Origin: Lachnospiraceae bacterium
GTDB lineage: Bacteria > Bacillota > Clostridia > Lachnospirales > Lachnospiraceae
Length of the DNA: 64,000 nt
Assembly (NCBI GenBank): GCA_910575005.1
Contig: CAJTCL010000013.1
Span: 1-64,000 of the forward strand
Direction of reading: 5' to 3'
The notes under the pieces are model-generated. The model had not been told where the DNA came from, made no database searches, and saw nothing but the letters and a program-made list of their open reading frames with translations. Position numbers and translations under genes: made by a program. This document shows positions 11,738 through 20,600 of this stretch, in pieces (the stretch's first letter is position 1; each line of letters starts with the position of its first letter).

Positions 11738-14700
11738 ATGAAGACTAGCAAATGGAAAAAAATCACCAGTCTGCTTTTAACAGCAGTAATGATGATTGGA
11801 CTTTGGCAGCCTATGGCGGATGTCAAAGCCGAGGAGGATTTGCTGACAGGTACAGAGCTGTTAGCTCATTATGAGTTTAAGGATGGGGGAAAAGATTCTT
11901 CCGGTAACAATAACCATGCAGTGATAGGTAATGGCGTTCAGGTGGAAAATGGAGTTGCTTCACTGCCAGGTGGTGAGGCAGATAGCTCTGCATTTATTAC
12001 CTTGCCAGAAGGTATGTTTGATAAACAAGACAATTTAACTGTCACCATGTGGCTAAGAGATAATGACCCTAGAACCTCATGGCTGGCTGCATTTTTTATT
12101 GGCAGCGCCAAGAACAGTAACGGTTATCCAACAAATTATTATTATTTCGTGCCATGTGAAAAAGAACATAATACCTTAAAGTTGGTCATGACAGATTCTG
12201 TCAACGAAAGCCGGCCAATGGACACAGAAAAAGGATTTCGTCAAAGTGAGCAGACAGATGCCTACAAAGGTGTGTGGACACATTATGCGATTGTAATTCG
12301 TCCAGATTCTATGAGCTGCTATATTGACGGATATTCTATTGGAACGCAAACAGTTTCTAGAAAAGTCAGTGATTTTGGAACAGGGCTGCAATCTTATATT
12401 GGAAAATCTAATTATGCAGATCCAATCTATCAGGGAGATTTTAAAGATTTCCGTGTCTATAAAAATGCCCTCAGTGAAGAACAAGTAAGGCAAGTAGCAG
12501 GAATTAAAGATAATGTTGCACAATATTCTATGGATATTGATGGAAGTAATATCACAAAACAACTCAGTGACAGCCTTTATGGATTATTTTATGAAGATAT
12601 CAATAGTGCGGCAGATGGCGGATTGTATCCAGAGATGGTAAAAAATTATTCTTTTGAAAATGCTTATATGCAAAAAGGTGATGAGAACAGCGAATATTTT
12701 AAAAAGAATGGATATGAGACTGTTGGACATTATAAGCTTCATTGGATGGCTTCCCCAGCGGAAAATTTTGAAGTAAACAGCGATCAAGATACAACAAACA
12801 GCTTAAATCAGAATAATCCCCATTACGCCATTCTAACTGGAAATGTCACTTTGAGAAATGGTGGCTTTGCTCCGCAAAATGACCCAAATAGTGCGGCAAT
12901 GCCTGTGAAACCAGTAAATGCAGAGAAAAAAACTGGTACATATACATTTTCAGCCTACACCAAAGCACCACAAGGTTATGGTGGAAAATTAAATGTAAAA
13001 TTGGTTGATAACACAAATCGTCCATTGACCAATGAACAGGAGATCTCTGTAGATGGAGATGGAACTTGGAAAAAGGTTACAGCGGAATTAACCTCCACAG
13101 TAACATTTAATACAAAAGGAAAATTGATGCTTGCAATCAAAGGTGCTGGCAGTGAAGAACAGCTCCTATTAGATATGGTCTCAGTTATACCACATGATAG
13201 TTACGGTTATGGAAATCCAAATTATGCCTGTGGTGTGGGAATTCGTCAAGATCTCTTGGATTTGATGATGGATTTAAATCCTAAATTTATGCGTTTCCCT
13301 GGCGGCTGTATTGTAGAAGGATTTAACTGGGAAGGTCTGTATGATTGGAGAGATTCTATTGGGCCTTTGGAGGAACGTAAAAGTGCAACCAACCGTTGGG
13401 AAAATTGGAACAACAAGAATCGTACCTGGGGATATATGCAGTCTTATGGATTTGGCTACCATGAATTATTGTGTCTATGTGAAGATTTTGGAATGGAACC
13501 ATTTCCAATTTTGAGTGCAGGTTTACTGTGCCAGTATGAGACTAAAAATGTAGATGCCAAGACAGGGCAAGAGTTACAACGTTTTAAAGATATGGCCACA
13601 CAGCTTTTAGACTACTGCTGGGGAGATGCCAATACGAATGAATGGGCGAAAAAGAGAGCAGCCAATGGCCATCCAGAACCATTTAACTTAAAATATCTTG
13701 GTATTGGAAATGAAAATCTTCAGGCAAAGTATTTTGATAATTTTGATGAGATTAAAGCCGCTGTGGAAAGTTATGTAAAGACAAACTACCCAGATCACGA
13801 ATTGCAGATTATATCTAGTGCAGGGCCTACTTCCACTGGAAATGACTTGGAATATGCTTATGACCGTTTGGCTCAGACAATGCCTGGACAGACATTGGTA
13901 GATGAACATTACTATGAGTCAGAATCTTTTATGTATAATCAGTCTGACCGTTATGATTATTATCAGCGTACCGATCAAGGTGGAAGTGATGTATTTGTCG
14001 GTGAGTATGCAATCCGAAATAATAATAAATACAATACAGCACTTGCAGAGGCATGTTATATTACAGGGCTTGAGCGCAATGCAGATGTAGTTAAAAATAT
14101 TTCTTATGCACCATTATTGTACAAAATAGGTAGTTTAAGCTGGGATCACGACTTAATTTATTTTGATGAATTTAACACTGCGAAATCTACAAACTATTAT
14201 GTACAGAAGATGTTTTCTAACAATTATGGCACAGAATTGATTGGTACAGAACTGAAGTCAGCAGATCGCGATTACAGTAATTACGGTAGTCCAATTTTAG
14301 GAACTGTGTCTGCAGGCGGATATATTGATAAGATTACAGTGTATGATCAAAGTGGAAAAGTCCTTTTAGAGGATGACTTTAATGATAATTCCAATGGATG
14401 GACACAGTTTTCCACACAGGCAGGAAGCAGTGATTTTTCCATTAGTGGTGGACGTCTTGTATTTAATGAGAAGAGTGGTGTAAATGCTGTATATCTTCCA
14501 AAGGCTGTAGAAAACAAATGGAAAAATTTCAGGATTGAGATTGAAGGTTCTGTAAAGACATCTGGAACTGGCGGCCTGGTGGTTGGTGCCGGTCATGAAA
14601 AACAATATTATTGGTATCATCTTGGCAAAGATGGAGCAGGAACATGTATGGAAGTGACCAGACCAGAGCGCGGTAAAACAGAATTGACAACAAAGATTTT

Positions 14701-15868
14701 GGGAAATAATTATTCTAACAAACATTACAAAACAGAATCATTAGTAAAAGTTAAGACAAATGATCCTATGCATGTAAACTTTAATTTTGGTGTTGATGGT
14801 AAACTGGAGGCAAATTATACCAGCAACAGTGTGGCTAATACTGCGAAGTATGATTTCTCAAGTGCTTTCAATCAGTATCAGACAGATATTTACCAGGTAG
14901 TAAATAAGGATAACGAGAATATCTATATTAAATTGGTCAATCCAGATCGAAAGAACAAATCTATTGCACTTAATTTTAAAAACTTACCAGTAGGTACAGA
15001 ATCCGAGGTTACAACCTTGACAGGAAATCTAAATGATGCTAATGCAATTGGAAATGAGGTAGTAGTGCCTACATCCTCTGTCCTGCAGAATATTCAAAAC
15101 CGACAGCTTGTATATACGCTCCCTGCTTATTCTGTAAATGTGATTCGTGTACCTCTGACAAAAGGGCCTGCTATTACAAAGGCAATGCTGCAAGAATTAG
15201 TCAGTCAAGTGAAAAAATTAGATAAGTCTAAATATACAACAGAATCATGGGCTGCATTGCAGAGTGCATTGGCTGAGGCGGAAAAACAACTTGCCAGTGC
15301 AGATTTATACCAGGATATGTCAGCTCCATATAATAAGCTGAAAAAGGCAAAGGATGCCTTGAAGTTAAAACCGACAACACTCAATCCAAATAGTGTAAAA
15401 CTAAATGTTGGGAAGAAACTAACACTTGGACAGAAAGAAAAACTTACCTTAAAGGCAACAGTCAAACCTTCAAAAGCTTCTCAGAAAGTCACATGGAAAT
15501 CTAGCAAAAAATCTGTTGTGGAAGTGAAGAATGGTAAGATAACAGCGAAAAAGCCTGGGAAAGCTACGATTACAGTAAAGACTAAGAATAATAAAAAAGC
15601 GCAATGTACCATTACCGTAAAGAAAGCACCCAAAAAGATTAGCTTAAATGCAAAGAAAAAGTCGTTGAAAAAAGGAAAAACATTCCGTATTAAGGTAAAA
15701 TTCCCAAAGAATACTTATAGTTATAAACTCACTTATTCTTCCAATAAGAAGAAAATCGCTACTGTCTCCTCTCAGGGAGTGGTAAAGGCCAAGAAGAAAG
15801 GAACTGCTGTGATTACAGTTAAAACTTTTAATGGCAAGAAAGCAAAACTTACAATTAAGGTGAAATAG
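11738..15868 (+). CDS. Secreted GH51 alpha-L-arabinofuranosidase
   Basis: Releases terminal alpha-L-arabinofuranose from arabinan, arabinoxylan or arabinogalactan outside the cell. The 1376-residue product has a signal peptide (about 1-31), a LamG-type jelly roll (about 35-255), and the GH51 catalytic region from LYGLFYEDINSAADGGLYPE to the alpha-L-AF C-terminal sandwich. The acid/base is Glu659 in GIGNENLQ and the nucleophile is Glu756 in FVGEYA. A second jelly-roll-like insert (about 865-1030) interrupts the C-terminal sandwich. The end carries a FIVAR-like helical repeat (about 1147-1207) and two Big_2 Ig-like repeats, very rich in lysine. There is no LPXTG motif. GGAG at 11723-11726 sets the start. 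A terminator follows, so it is probably monocistronic. Confidence 0.92.
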   Translation: MKTSKWKKITSLLLTAVMMIGLWQPMADVKAEEDLLTGTELLAHYEFKDGGKDSSGNNNHAVIGNGVQVENGVASLPGGEADSSAFITLPEGMFDKQDNLTVTMWLRDNDPRTSWLAAFFIGSAKNSNGYPTNYYYFVPCEKEHNTLKLVMTDSVNESRPMDTEKGFRQSEQTDAYKGVWTHYAIVIRPDSMSCYIDGYSIGTQTVSRKVSDFGTGLQSYIGKSNYADPIYQGDFKDFRVYKNALSEEQVRQVAGIKDNVAQYSMDIDGSNITKQLSDSLYGLFYEDINSAADGGLYPEMVKNYSFENAYMQKGDENSEYFKKNGYETVGHYKLHWMASPAENFEVNSDQDTTNSLNQNNPHYAILTGNVTLRNGGFAPQNDPNSAAMPVKPVNAEKKTGTYTFSAYTKAPQGYGGKLNVKLVDNTNRPLTNEQEISVDGDGTWKKVTAELTSTVTFNTKGKLMLAIKGAGSEEQLLLDMVSVIPHDSYGYGNPNYACGVGIRQDLLDLMMDLNPKFMRFPGGCIVEGFNWEGLYDWRDSIGPLEERKSATNRWENWNNKNRTWGYMQSYGFGYHELLCLCEDFGMEPFPILSAGLLCQYETKNVDAKTGQELQRFKDMATQLLDYCWGDANTNEWAKKRAANGHPEPFNLKYLGIGNENLQAKYFDNFDEIKAAVESYVKTNYPDHELQIISSAGPTSTGNDLEYAYDRLAQTMPGQTLVDEHYYESESFMYNQSDRYDYYQRTDQGGSDVFVGEYAIRNNNKYNTALAEACYITGLERNADVVKNISYAPLLYKIGSLSWDHDLIYFDEFNTAKSTNYYVQKMFSNNYGTELIGTELKSADRDYSNYGSPILGTVSAGGYIDKITVYDQSGKVLLEDDFNDNSNGWTQFSTQAGSSDFSISGGRLVFNEKSGVNAVYLPKAVENKWKNFRIEIEGSVKTSGTGGLVVGAGHEKQYYWYHLGKDGAGTCMEVTRPERGKTELTTKILGNNYSNKHYKTESLVKVKTNDPMHVNFNFGVDGKLEANYTSNSVANTAKYDFSSAFNQYQTDIYQVVNKDNENIYIKLVNPDRKNKSIALNFKNLPVGTESEVTTLTGNLNDANAIGNEVVVPTSSVLQNIQNRQLVYTLPAYSVNVIRVPLTKGPAITKAMLQELVSQVKKLDKSKYTTESWAALQSALAEAEKQLASADLYQDMSAPYNKLKKAKDALKLKPTTLNPNSVKLNVGKKLTLGQKEKLTLKATVKPSKASQKVTWKSSKKSVVEVKNGKITAKKPGKATITVKTKNNKKAQCTITVKKAPKKISLNAKKKSLKKGKTFRIKVKFPKNTYSYKLTYSSNKKKIATVSSQGVVKAKKKGTAVITVKTFNGKKAKLTIKVK

Positions 15869-15893
15869 AGAAATAAAAAAATAATATCTTAAA

Positions 15894-15926
15894 ATCAAAA
15901 ACCCTGCATTTTGCGGGGTTTTTGAT
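15894..15926 (+). terminator. Terminator of the GH51 gene
   Basis: ATCAAAAACCCTGCA and TGCGGGGTTTTTGAT form a hairpin with a U-rich 3' arm 26 bases after the GH51 stop. The A-rich 5' arm would let it act in both directions. Confidence 0.85.
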
Positions 15927-16008
15927 CTTAGAATTAAAAGACTTATTTTACAACTGATTTGTTGTCATTTAAAATAGAACTAAATAGTAAGAAAAAGGAG
16001 AGATTTAG

Positions 16009-16190
16009 ATGATATTACATAATTATGAGTCTAGGTCAGGTAAAGATTTGATATTAGAATATATAAAATCTTTATCTAAAGATGAAATGGTAGACGGTTT
16101 TTCAGTATTGGAATGTAGAGAGGGATAAAAGGAAATAATTAAATGTAAATGTTGGAGAAAGAAAATTTATGAGGTTTATTTTTTAAACAT
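16009..16190 (+). pseudogene. RelE/HigB-like toxin, 5' half (nonsense-interrupted)
   Basis: ATG 16009, preceded by AAAGGAGAG, opens a 39-codon frame ending at TAA 16126-16128. Its residues look like the start of a Gp49/HigB-type toxin (YESRSGKDLILEYIKSLS). Reading in frame past the TAA continues with KCKCWRKKIYEVYF (to about 16182), the typical HigB core motif. The similarity then stops. The missing C-terminal half is found 0.9 kb downstream at 17105-17293, beyond an oppositely oriented PIN/Phd module. The gene is therefore broken twice, by a stop codon and by an insertion. Family assignment rests on motif recognition. Confidence 0.7.
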
Positions 16191-16331
16191 GTGTAAAACT
16201 AGATAGAGATAAAACCAAAAATTATGTTTAAGATTTGTGATTTTGTCCATAGAAATAGCAAGCATCGGATTATATCGGCCATAATCCCATTCTGTAATCA
16301 GGAGATAAGAAAATTTTTCAAAAAACGTGTG

Positions 16332-16745
16332 TTATATAAATTTCAAAAGAATTTCAGTCGGGGTAAGTACAGAAATTCCAAAGCCTTCAAAGTCTCTTTT
16401 GTTTCGGGTAGCAATATAATCGCAATGTATAGATTTGGCACAAGTAGCAACAAGACAATCCTCAAAATCCTTTGTCTTTTTCTGAAATGCAATAAGAACA
16501 TCATTATTCGTAACGCTGCACACCTTGACAATTTCCAAAAGTTTTCCAACTGCCTTATATGCCAGTTCTGTGCTATGAGTGTATTTTCTCACAAGATAAA
16601 AGATATCGGTAACAGAAGATGCTGATACAAAACCGTCTATTTTATGTTCTTCACAAAGCTTTAGGATCTTGTAAGAATCCTCTACAAAAGGTTCTCTTTC
16701 CAATAATACGTCAAGGATTACGTTCGTATCACACATTATTTTCAT
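16332..16745 (-). CDS. PIN-domain ribonuclease toxin (VapC-like)
   Basis: Predicted Mg-dependent endoribonuclease toxin of a type II toxin-antitoxin pair. It has 137 residues, a normal PIN length. The acidic centre is visible: Asp6 in MCDTNVILDVLLER, the internal Glu in the HSTELAYKAV region, and the Asp pair in KTKDFEDCLVATCAKS followed by DYIATRNKRDF, a layout typical of the PIN_3 subgroup. It starts inside the 3' end of the antitoxin gene (17-base overlap), so the two are coupled. A second in-frame ATG three codons later is possible. The module lies antisense inside a broken RelE/HigB-like gene. Confidence 0.87.
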   Translation of the reverse strand: MKIMCDTNVILDVLLEREPFVEDSYKILKLCEEHKIDGFVSASSVTDIFYLVRKYTHSTELAYKAVGKLLEIVKVCSVTNNDVLIAFQKKTKDFEDCLVATCAKSIHCDYIATRNKRDFEGFGISVLTPTEILLKFI

Positions 16746-16956
16746 ATTTTAACAGACGCTCCTCTCGTAAAGAATCCATATCAATATCAGAGGAAATACC
16801 ACCAAGCATTCCACGCAGAGAATCCACAGCAGAAACTTGTGGATTTACAACTTTAGCAACCGTTTTTCCATTACGAGTAATAAAGATATCTTCCTTAGTA
16901 ATTAATTCAAGATACTTTCCGAAATTAGCTTTAAATTCTGTTGCGGTAACAACCAT
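16729..16956 (-). CDS. Phd/YefM-type antitoxin
   Basis: 75-residue partner of the PIN toxin. The N-terminal half has the Phd/YefM DNA-binding fold signature: VTATEFKANFGKYLELI, then EDIFITRNGKTVAKVV. The C-terminal part (SLRGMLGGISSDIDMDSLREERL) is the acidic, probably unfolded segment that wraps the toxin. A strong GGAGGA precedes the ATG on the minus strand. A palindrome inside the promoter (16998-17015) is the likely autoregulatory site. The antitoxin is first and the toxin second and overlapping, the usual order. Confidence 0.9.
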   Translation of the reverse strand: MVVTATEFKANFGKYLELITKEDIFITRNGKTVAKVVNPQVSAVDSLRGMLGGISSDIDMDSLREERLLKYENNV

Positions 16957-16988
16957 GACTAAATCCTCCTTTTCTTTGAGTTATTTTT

Positions 16989-17017
16989 ATTATATGCGAT
17001 TTTAAATATAAAATCAA
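16989..17017 (-). promoter_or_regulatory. Promoter and operator of the PIN/Phd module
   Basis: On the minus strand TTGATT (17012-17017), 17 bp, TATAAT (16989-16994). The spacer holds a palindrome with 7-bp arms GATTTTA / TAAAATC (16998-17004 and 17009-17015), placed where Phd-type repressors usually bind. Confidence 0.7.
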
Positions 17018-17104
17018 TAAAATCATGCGAAATATGAGAAAGTATTATTAAAATTCGTACGATATGAAAAAAATTTTTTATTTTTATCCTTATCTGGTTT
17101 CACT

Positions 17105-17293
17105 CATAATAGAATTTTCTATATAATTGCTGATAAAAAGAATTTATATTTATTACATACTTGTAGAAAACAAAAGAATAAAACAGAGAAGAAAGATAGC
17201 AAAATAATAATAAAAAGAGCAAAAGAAGTCGAAAAAGAAAAGTGTTCCTCATCCAAGTTTAAAGAAGCTCAAGTAATATTCATAAACAATTAG
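17105..17293 (+). pseudogene. RelE/HigB-like toxin, 3' half
   Basis: An open frame of 62 codons without a start codon, beginning HNRIFYIIADKKNLYLLHTC and continuing RKQKNKTEKKD and IIIKRAKEVEKEK to TAG 17291-17293. This is the C-terminal half of the Gp49/HigB fold (pattern NRIFY...LLHxxRKKxxKTP...IxxAxxR). Joined to the 16009-16190 segment (…KIYEVYF + HNRIFYII…) it restores one toxin of about 120 residues. A terminator follows directly. No HigA-type antitoxin gene is seen next to either half. Confidence 0.75.
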
Positions 17294-17331
17294 AAGGCAT
17301 TAACAGAAAGATTTTTGTTAATGCCTTTTTC
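17294..17331 (+). terminator. Rho-independent terminator
   Basis: AAGGCATTAACA (17294-17305) and TGTTAATGCCTT (17316-17327) form a perfect 12-bp stem with a T tract. It directly follows the stop of the broken toxin gene. Confidence 0.88.
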
Positions 17332-17486
17332 AAAAAATTTTAAATCAAAGTTGTTTTAGAATCTTTTTCATGTCCATTGTAAAAATTAATAAAAAATCAT
17401 AACTTAATTCTAAAAAATCCAACTATTTTACATAGAAATCACTTCTAAAAAAATAAAAAATCCAACAAAATTTATAAAAAATCGAA

Positions 17487-17515
17487 TTGATTAGAATTTT
17501 TTATTATTATATAAT
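17487..17515 (+). promoter_or_regulatory. Promoter of the first GH127 gene
   Basis: TTGATT (17487-17492), 17 bp, TATAAT (17510-17515), 100 bases before the start codon. The surrounding AT-rich stretch resembles the region before the second GH127 gene (24610-24680), which has the same 17-bp promoter geometry, so the promoter was duplicated with the gene. Bases 17332-17480 hold no gene. Confidence 0.75.
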
Positions 17516-17533
17516 TAAAAAACAGAATTAATA

Positions 17534-17574
17534 CGTTAAAGGTAAAAAAATTGACCGGAAATTTACTTTTAACG
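17534..17574 (+). promoter_or_regulatory. Leader hairpin before the first GH127 gene
   Basis: CGTTAAAGGTAAA (17534-17546) pairs with TTTACTTTTAACG (17562-17574): 13 pairs with one G-U. The 15-base loop contains CCGGAA. It lies between the predicted transcript start and the ribosome site and has no T tract, so it is not a terminator. A post-transcriptional control site is possible. Confidence 0.45.
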
Positions 17575-17614
17575 AACTAATTACCAAAAATATTTATAAG
17601 GAAGGAGAAAGAGG

Positions 17615-20600
17615 ATGAAACAAAAGGAAATGCTAAATGGTAAAAAGTGGAACTGTGCAGCCTTTATCAAAAAAGCTGCAGCCAGTTGTCTTGCAGCGGC
17701 AATGTGCGTGACCTCTCTGCCAGCTACAGGTCTTGCAACTGTTGAAGCAGCTGCGCCAGCAGAGAGACCAGATCCATCCATTGTGTATTATGTGGATTGT
17801 GGAGATTATGTGGTAAATACGGCTGGTGATGGTGAACAGTTCGGAACACACAACAGCGTTACAGATCAAGCCTATGGGGAGGATCCAGAAACAGGCTACC
17901 AATGGGGGATTGTAGATCAGGAGGAGGAATATACAGGGAAGGATGTAAAAAATCCAGAACCTCCAAATAATGGTGGTGTCTATACAGCAAATACCTGGGC
18001 CTTTGAACAAAGCCTTGCAGCAAATACCGATCATGACAAGACTAAGACAAACCGTTATTCTAAGAATTTTTATGAAAAAGGTTTGGCGGAACGATTTGTA
18101 GATTATGCTTTTGAACTTGAAGAGGGTACGTATGAGGTAACAGTTGGATGTGTCAATCCTTGGAATTGTTCCAATTCACCAGTGGTAAAAGCAACTCTGG
18201 AAAAGGCCAATTCAGATACTGTATTATCACCAGAAGATTTTACTGTTCCCAATGGCGCAAGTAAAGAGGCAGAAGGTACTGTAGTCGTTCCAGCAGGTGG
18301 GGATAAACTTACTGTGGATGTCAGAGGAACAGGAGATAAAAATCTCTGTGCCAACGTTGGTTATATTTTGATTAAATCTGTTAAGACAGGTGAGACAGAG
18401 GATGAGAAAAATATTAGAAAAGATTTGGAAGTTCTAAAGCTGCCGGAGAGCACAAAAGAGAATCTGACATTGCCAACTGAGGGAGAAAATGGCAGTACCA
18501 TTACCTGGAAAAGTTTGAATGATGCAGTGATTTCCAATGATGGTAAGGTGACAAGACCAGAAATAGGAAAGGAAGATGTTACAGTTACATTGGAGGCAAC
18601 GGTCAGTTGTGGAAGCGCTGAGCCGCAGAAAAAAGAATTCAATGTAACAGTATTTGCAATGAAAGCACCCACACCGATAGACCGCGAGGATAATTTTGTA
18701 GTGTATTTTGTGGACTGTGGTGATTATGTAGTAGATACAGTGAGCAAAGGCGACCAGTTTGGAACCCATAACAGTGTTACAGATCAGGCTTATGGGGAAG
18801 ATCCTGAGACGGCTTATAAATGGGGAATTGTAGATACTGTCAGTGATCCATTGAAAAATGGTAGTCACAGCAAAGGCGGTGCCTTTACAGACAATACTTG
18901 GCCATATGAACAAAATGAGGCAAATAAAGATGTTCCCAAGACCAGCTCTAACCGTTATACAAAGAATCAGTCTGAAAATGGTATTGCAGAGCGTTTTATT
19001 GATTATAAGTTTGAGCTTGAGAATGGCAAGTATGATGTTGCCGTTTGTTGTATTGATCCTTGGAATGTATCAAAATCTCCCAATGTTTATCTGAATTATG
19101 GCAAAGAAAATCAGATGACAATGAAAGAAGGACTGGATGCAACTTCCAATGAAGTAGTGAAAAAGACAGTAGAAGTACAGGATGGAGAATTAACAGTTAA
19201 TGTAAGAGCGACCGGCCAAGATAATTTAGCCATCAATCTTGCCTATATCTTGATTCGTAAACACAAAGAAATGACCCCAGAGGAAATTGAAGCAGATGTA
19301 AAGAACAGAGTAAGCAGCGATCATGCATCTTTGACTCTGGAATCAACAACAATTACTTCTGATCTTACATTAAAGACAGAAGGTGATAACGAGACAACAA
19401 TTACCTGGAAAAGTTCTAATGAAGCGGTATTATCTAACACTGGTAAGGTTACAAGACCAGCTGCAGGCAATGCAGACGCATTGGTTACTTTGACAGCAAC
19501 GATCTCATATGAAAATGGTGAGTATCAATTTTCTATGGATAAGAACTTTGACGTCAAAGTACTTGCAGAGAGTGATATGCAGGATCTCCAAGAGTTTGCC
19601 CTGGCAGATGTGGAAATTACCGAAGCATATTACAATAATGTGGCTGATAAGGATGTAGAATTTTTAAATAAATTCGATCCAGACAGACTGTTATATAATT
19701 TCCGGCTTACTGCAGGTTATAATGCTAGTGAGATCCAACAATTTGATGTACATAATAATGGTACAGGCGCATCTTCCCCTTATCCGGGCGGATGGGAAAA
19801 CAGCAGAATCGGCGGGCACACATTAGGACATTACCTTGCTGCAGCAGCACAGGCAATTGCCAATGGCTATGGCCAGGAAAAAGGAACAGATGGTCTTACC
19901 TTAGAACAGAGATTGAATTATCTGATCGATGAATTAAAAGTGTGTCAGGATAAACTGGGTACAGGATATATTTTTGGAGCAACGCTGGCAAGTCAGAGCG
20001 ATCCAGAGCGTCAGTTTAATATATTAGAAACAGGTTCTACAAATGATACTTGGGTGCCCTGGTATACCATGCACAAGATTGTCAATGGTTTGATTGAAAC
20101 TTATAAATTGACAGGCAACAAAACGGCGCTTACCGTAGTGGAAAATTTGGGAGAATGGACTTACAACAGAACTTCCAAATGGAATGCTGATATTCAGAGA
20201 AAAGTACTGGGTGTAGAGTATGGTGGGATGAATGATTGTCTCTATGAAGTATACAAGTATGCAAAGAAAGACGGCTATGCAAATGCAGAGCATTTTAAGA
20301 CAGCGGCGCACTGGTTTGATGAAGTTGATTTGTTTGAAAAGATTCTTGCAGGAACCAAAAATTATTTAAATGGACGTCATGCCAACTGTACAATTCCTAA
20401 GTTTATGGGTGCGTTAAATCGCTATCGGGCCTTGAAGGATGAGGGCGATGAATCAAAATATCTTCAATATGCAGAAGCTTTCTGGACATTGATTACAGAG
20501 AAGCATACTTATATCACAGGCGGAAACAGTGAATGTGAATTTTTCGGCGCTGACAATGTATTAGATGCAGAGAGATCTCACTGTAACTGTGAGACATGTA

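Noticed and set aside
16210-16320. Minus-strand frame reading TEWDYGRYNPMLAISMDK downstream of the PIN gene, considered as an XRE antitoxin fragment
   Set aside because: A weak resemblance only, with no helix-turn-helix core visible; too short to assign.
16224-17005. Plus-strand open frames across the PIN/Phd genes
   Set aside because: They lie opposite two well-supported overlapping toxin-antitoxin genes and have no ribosome sites or similarity.
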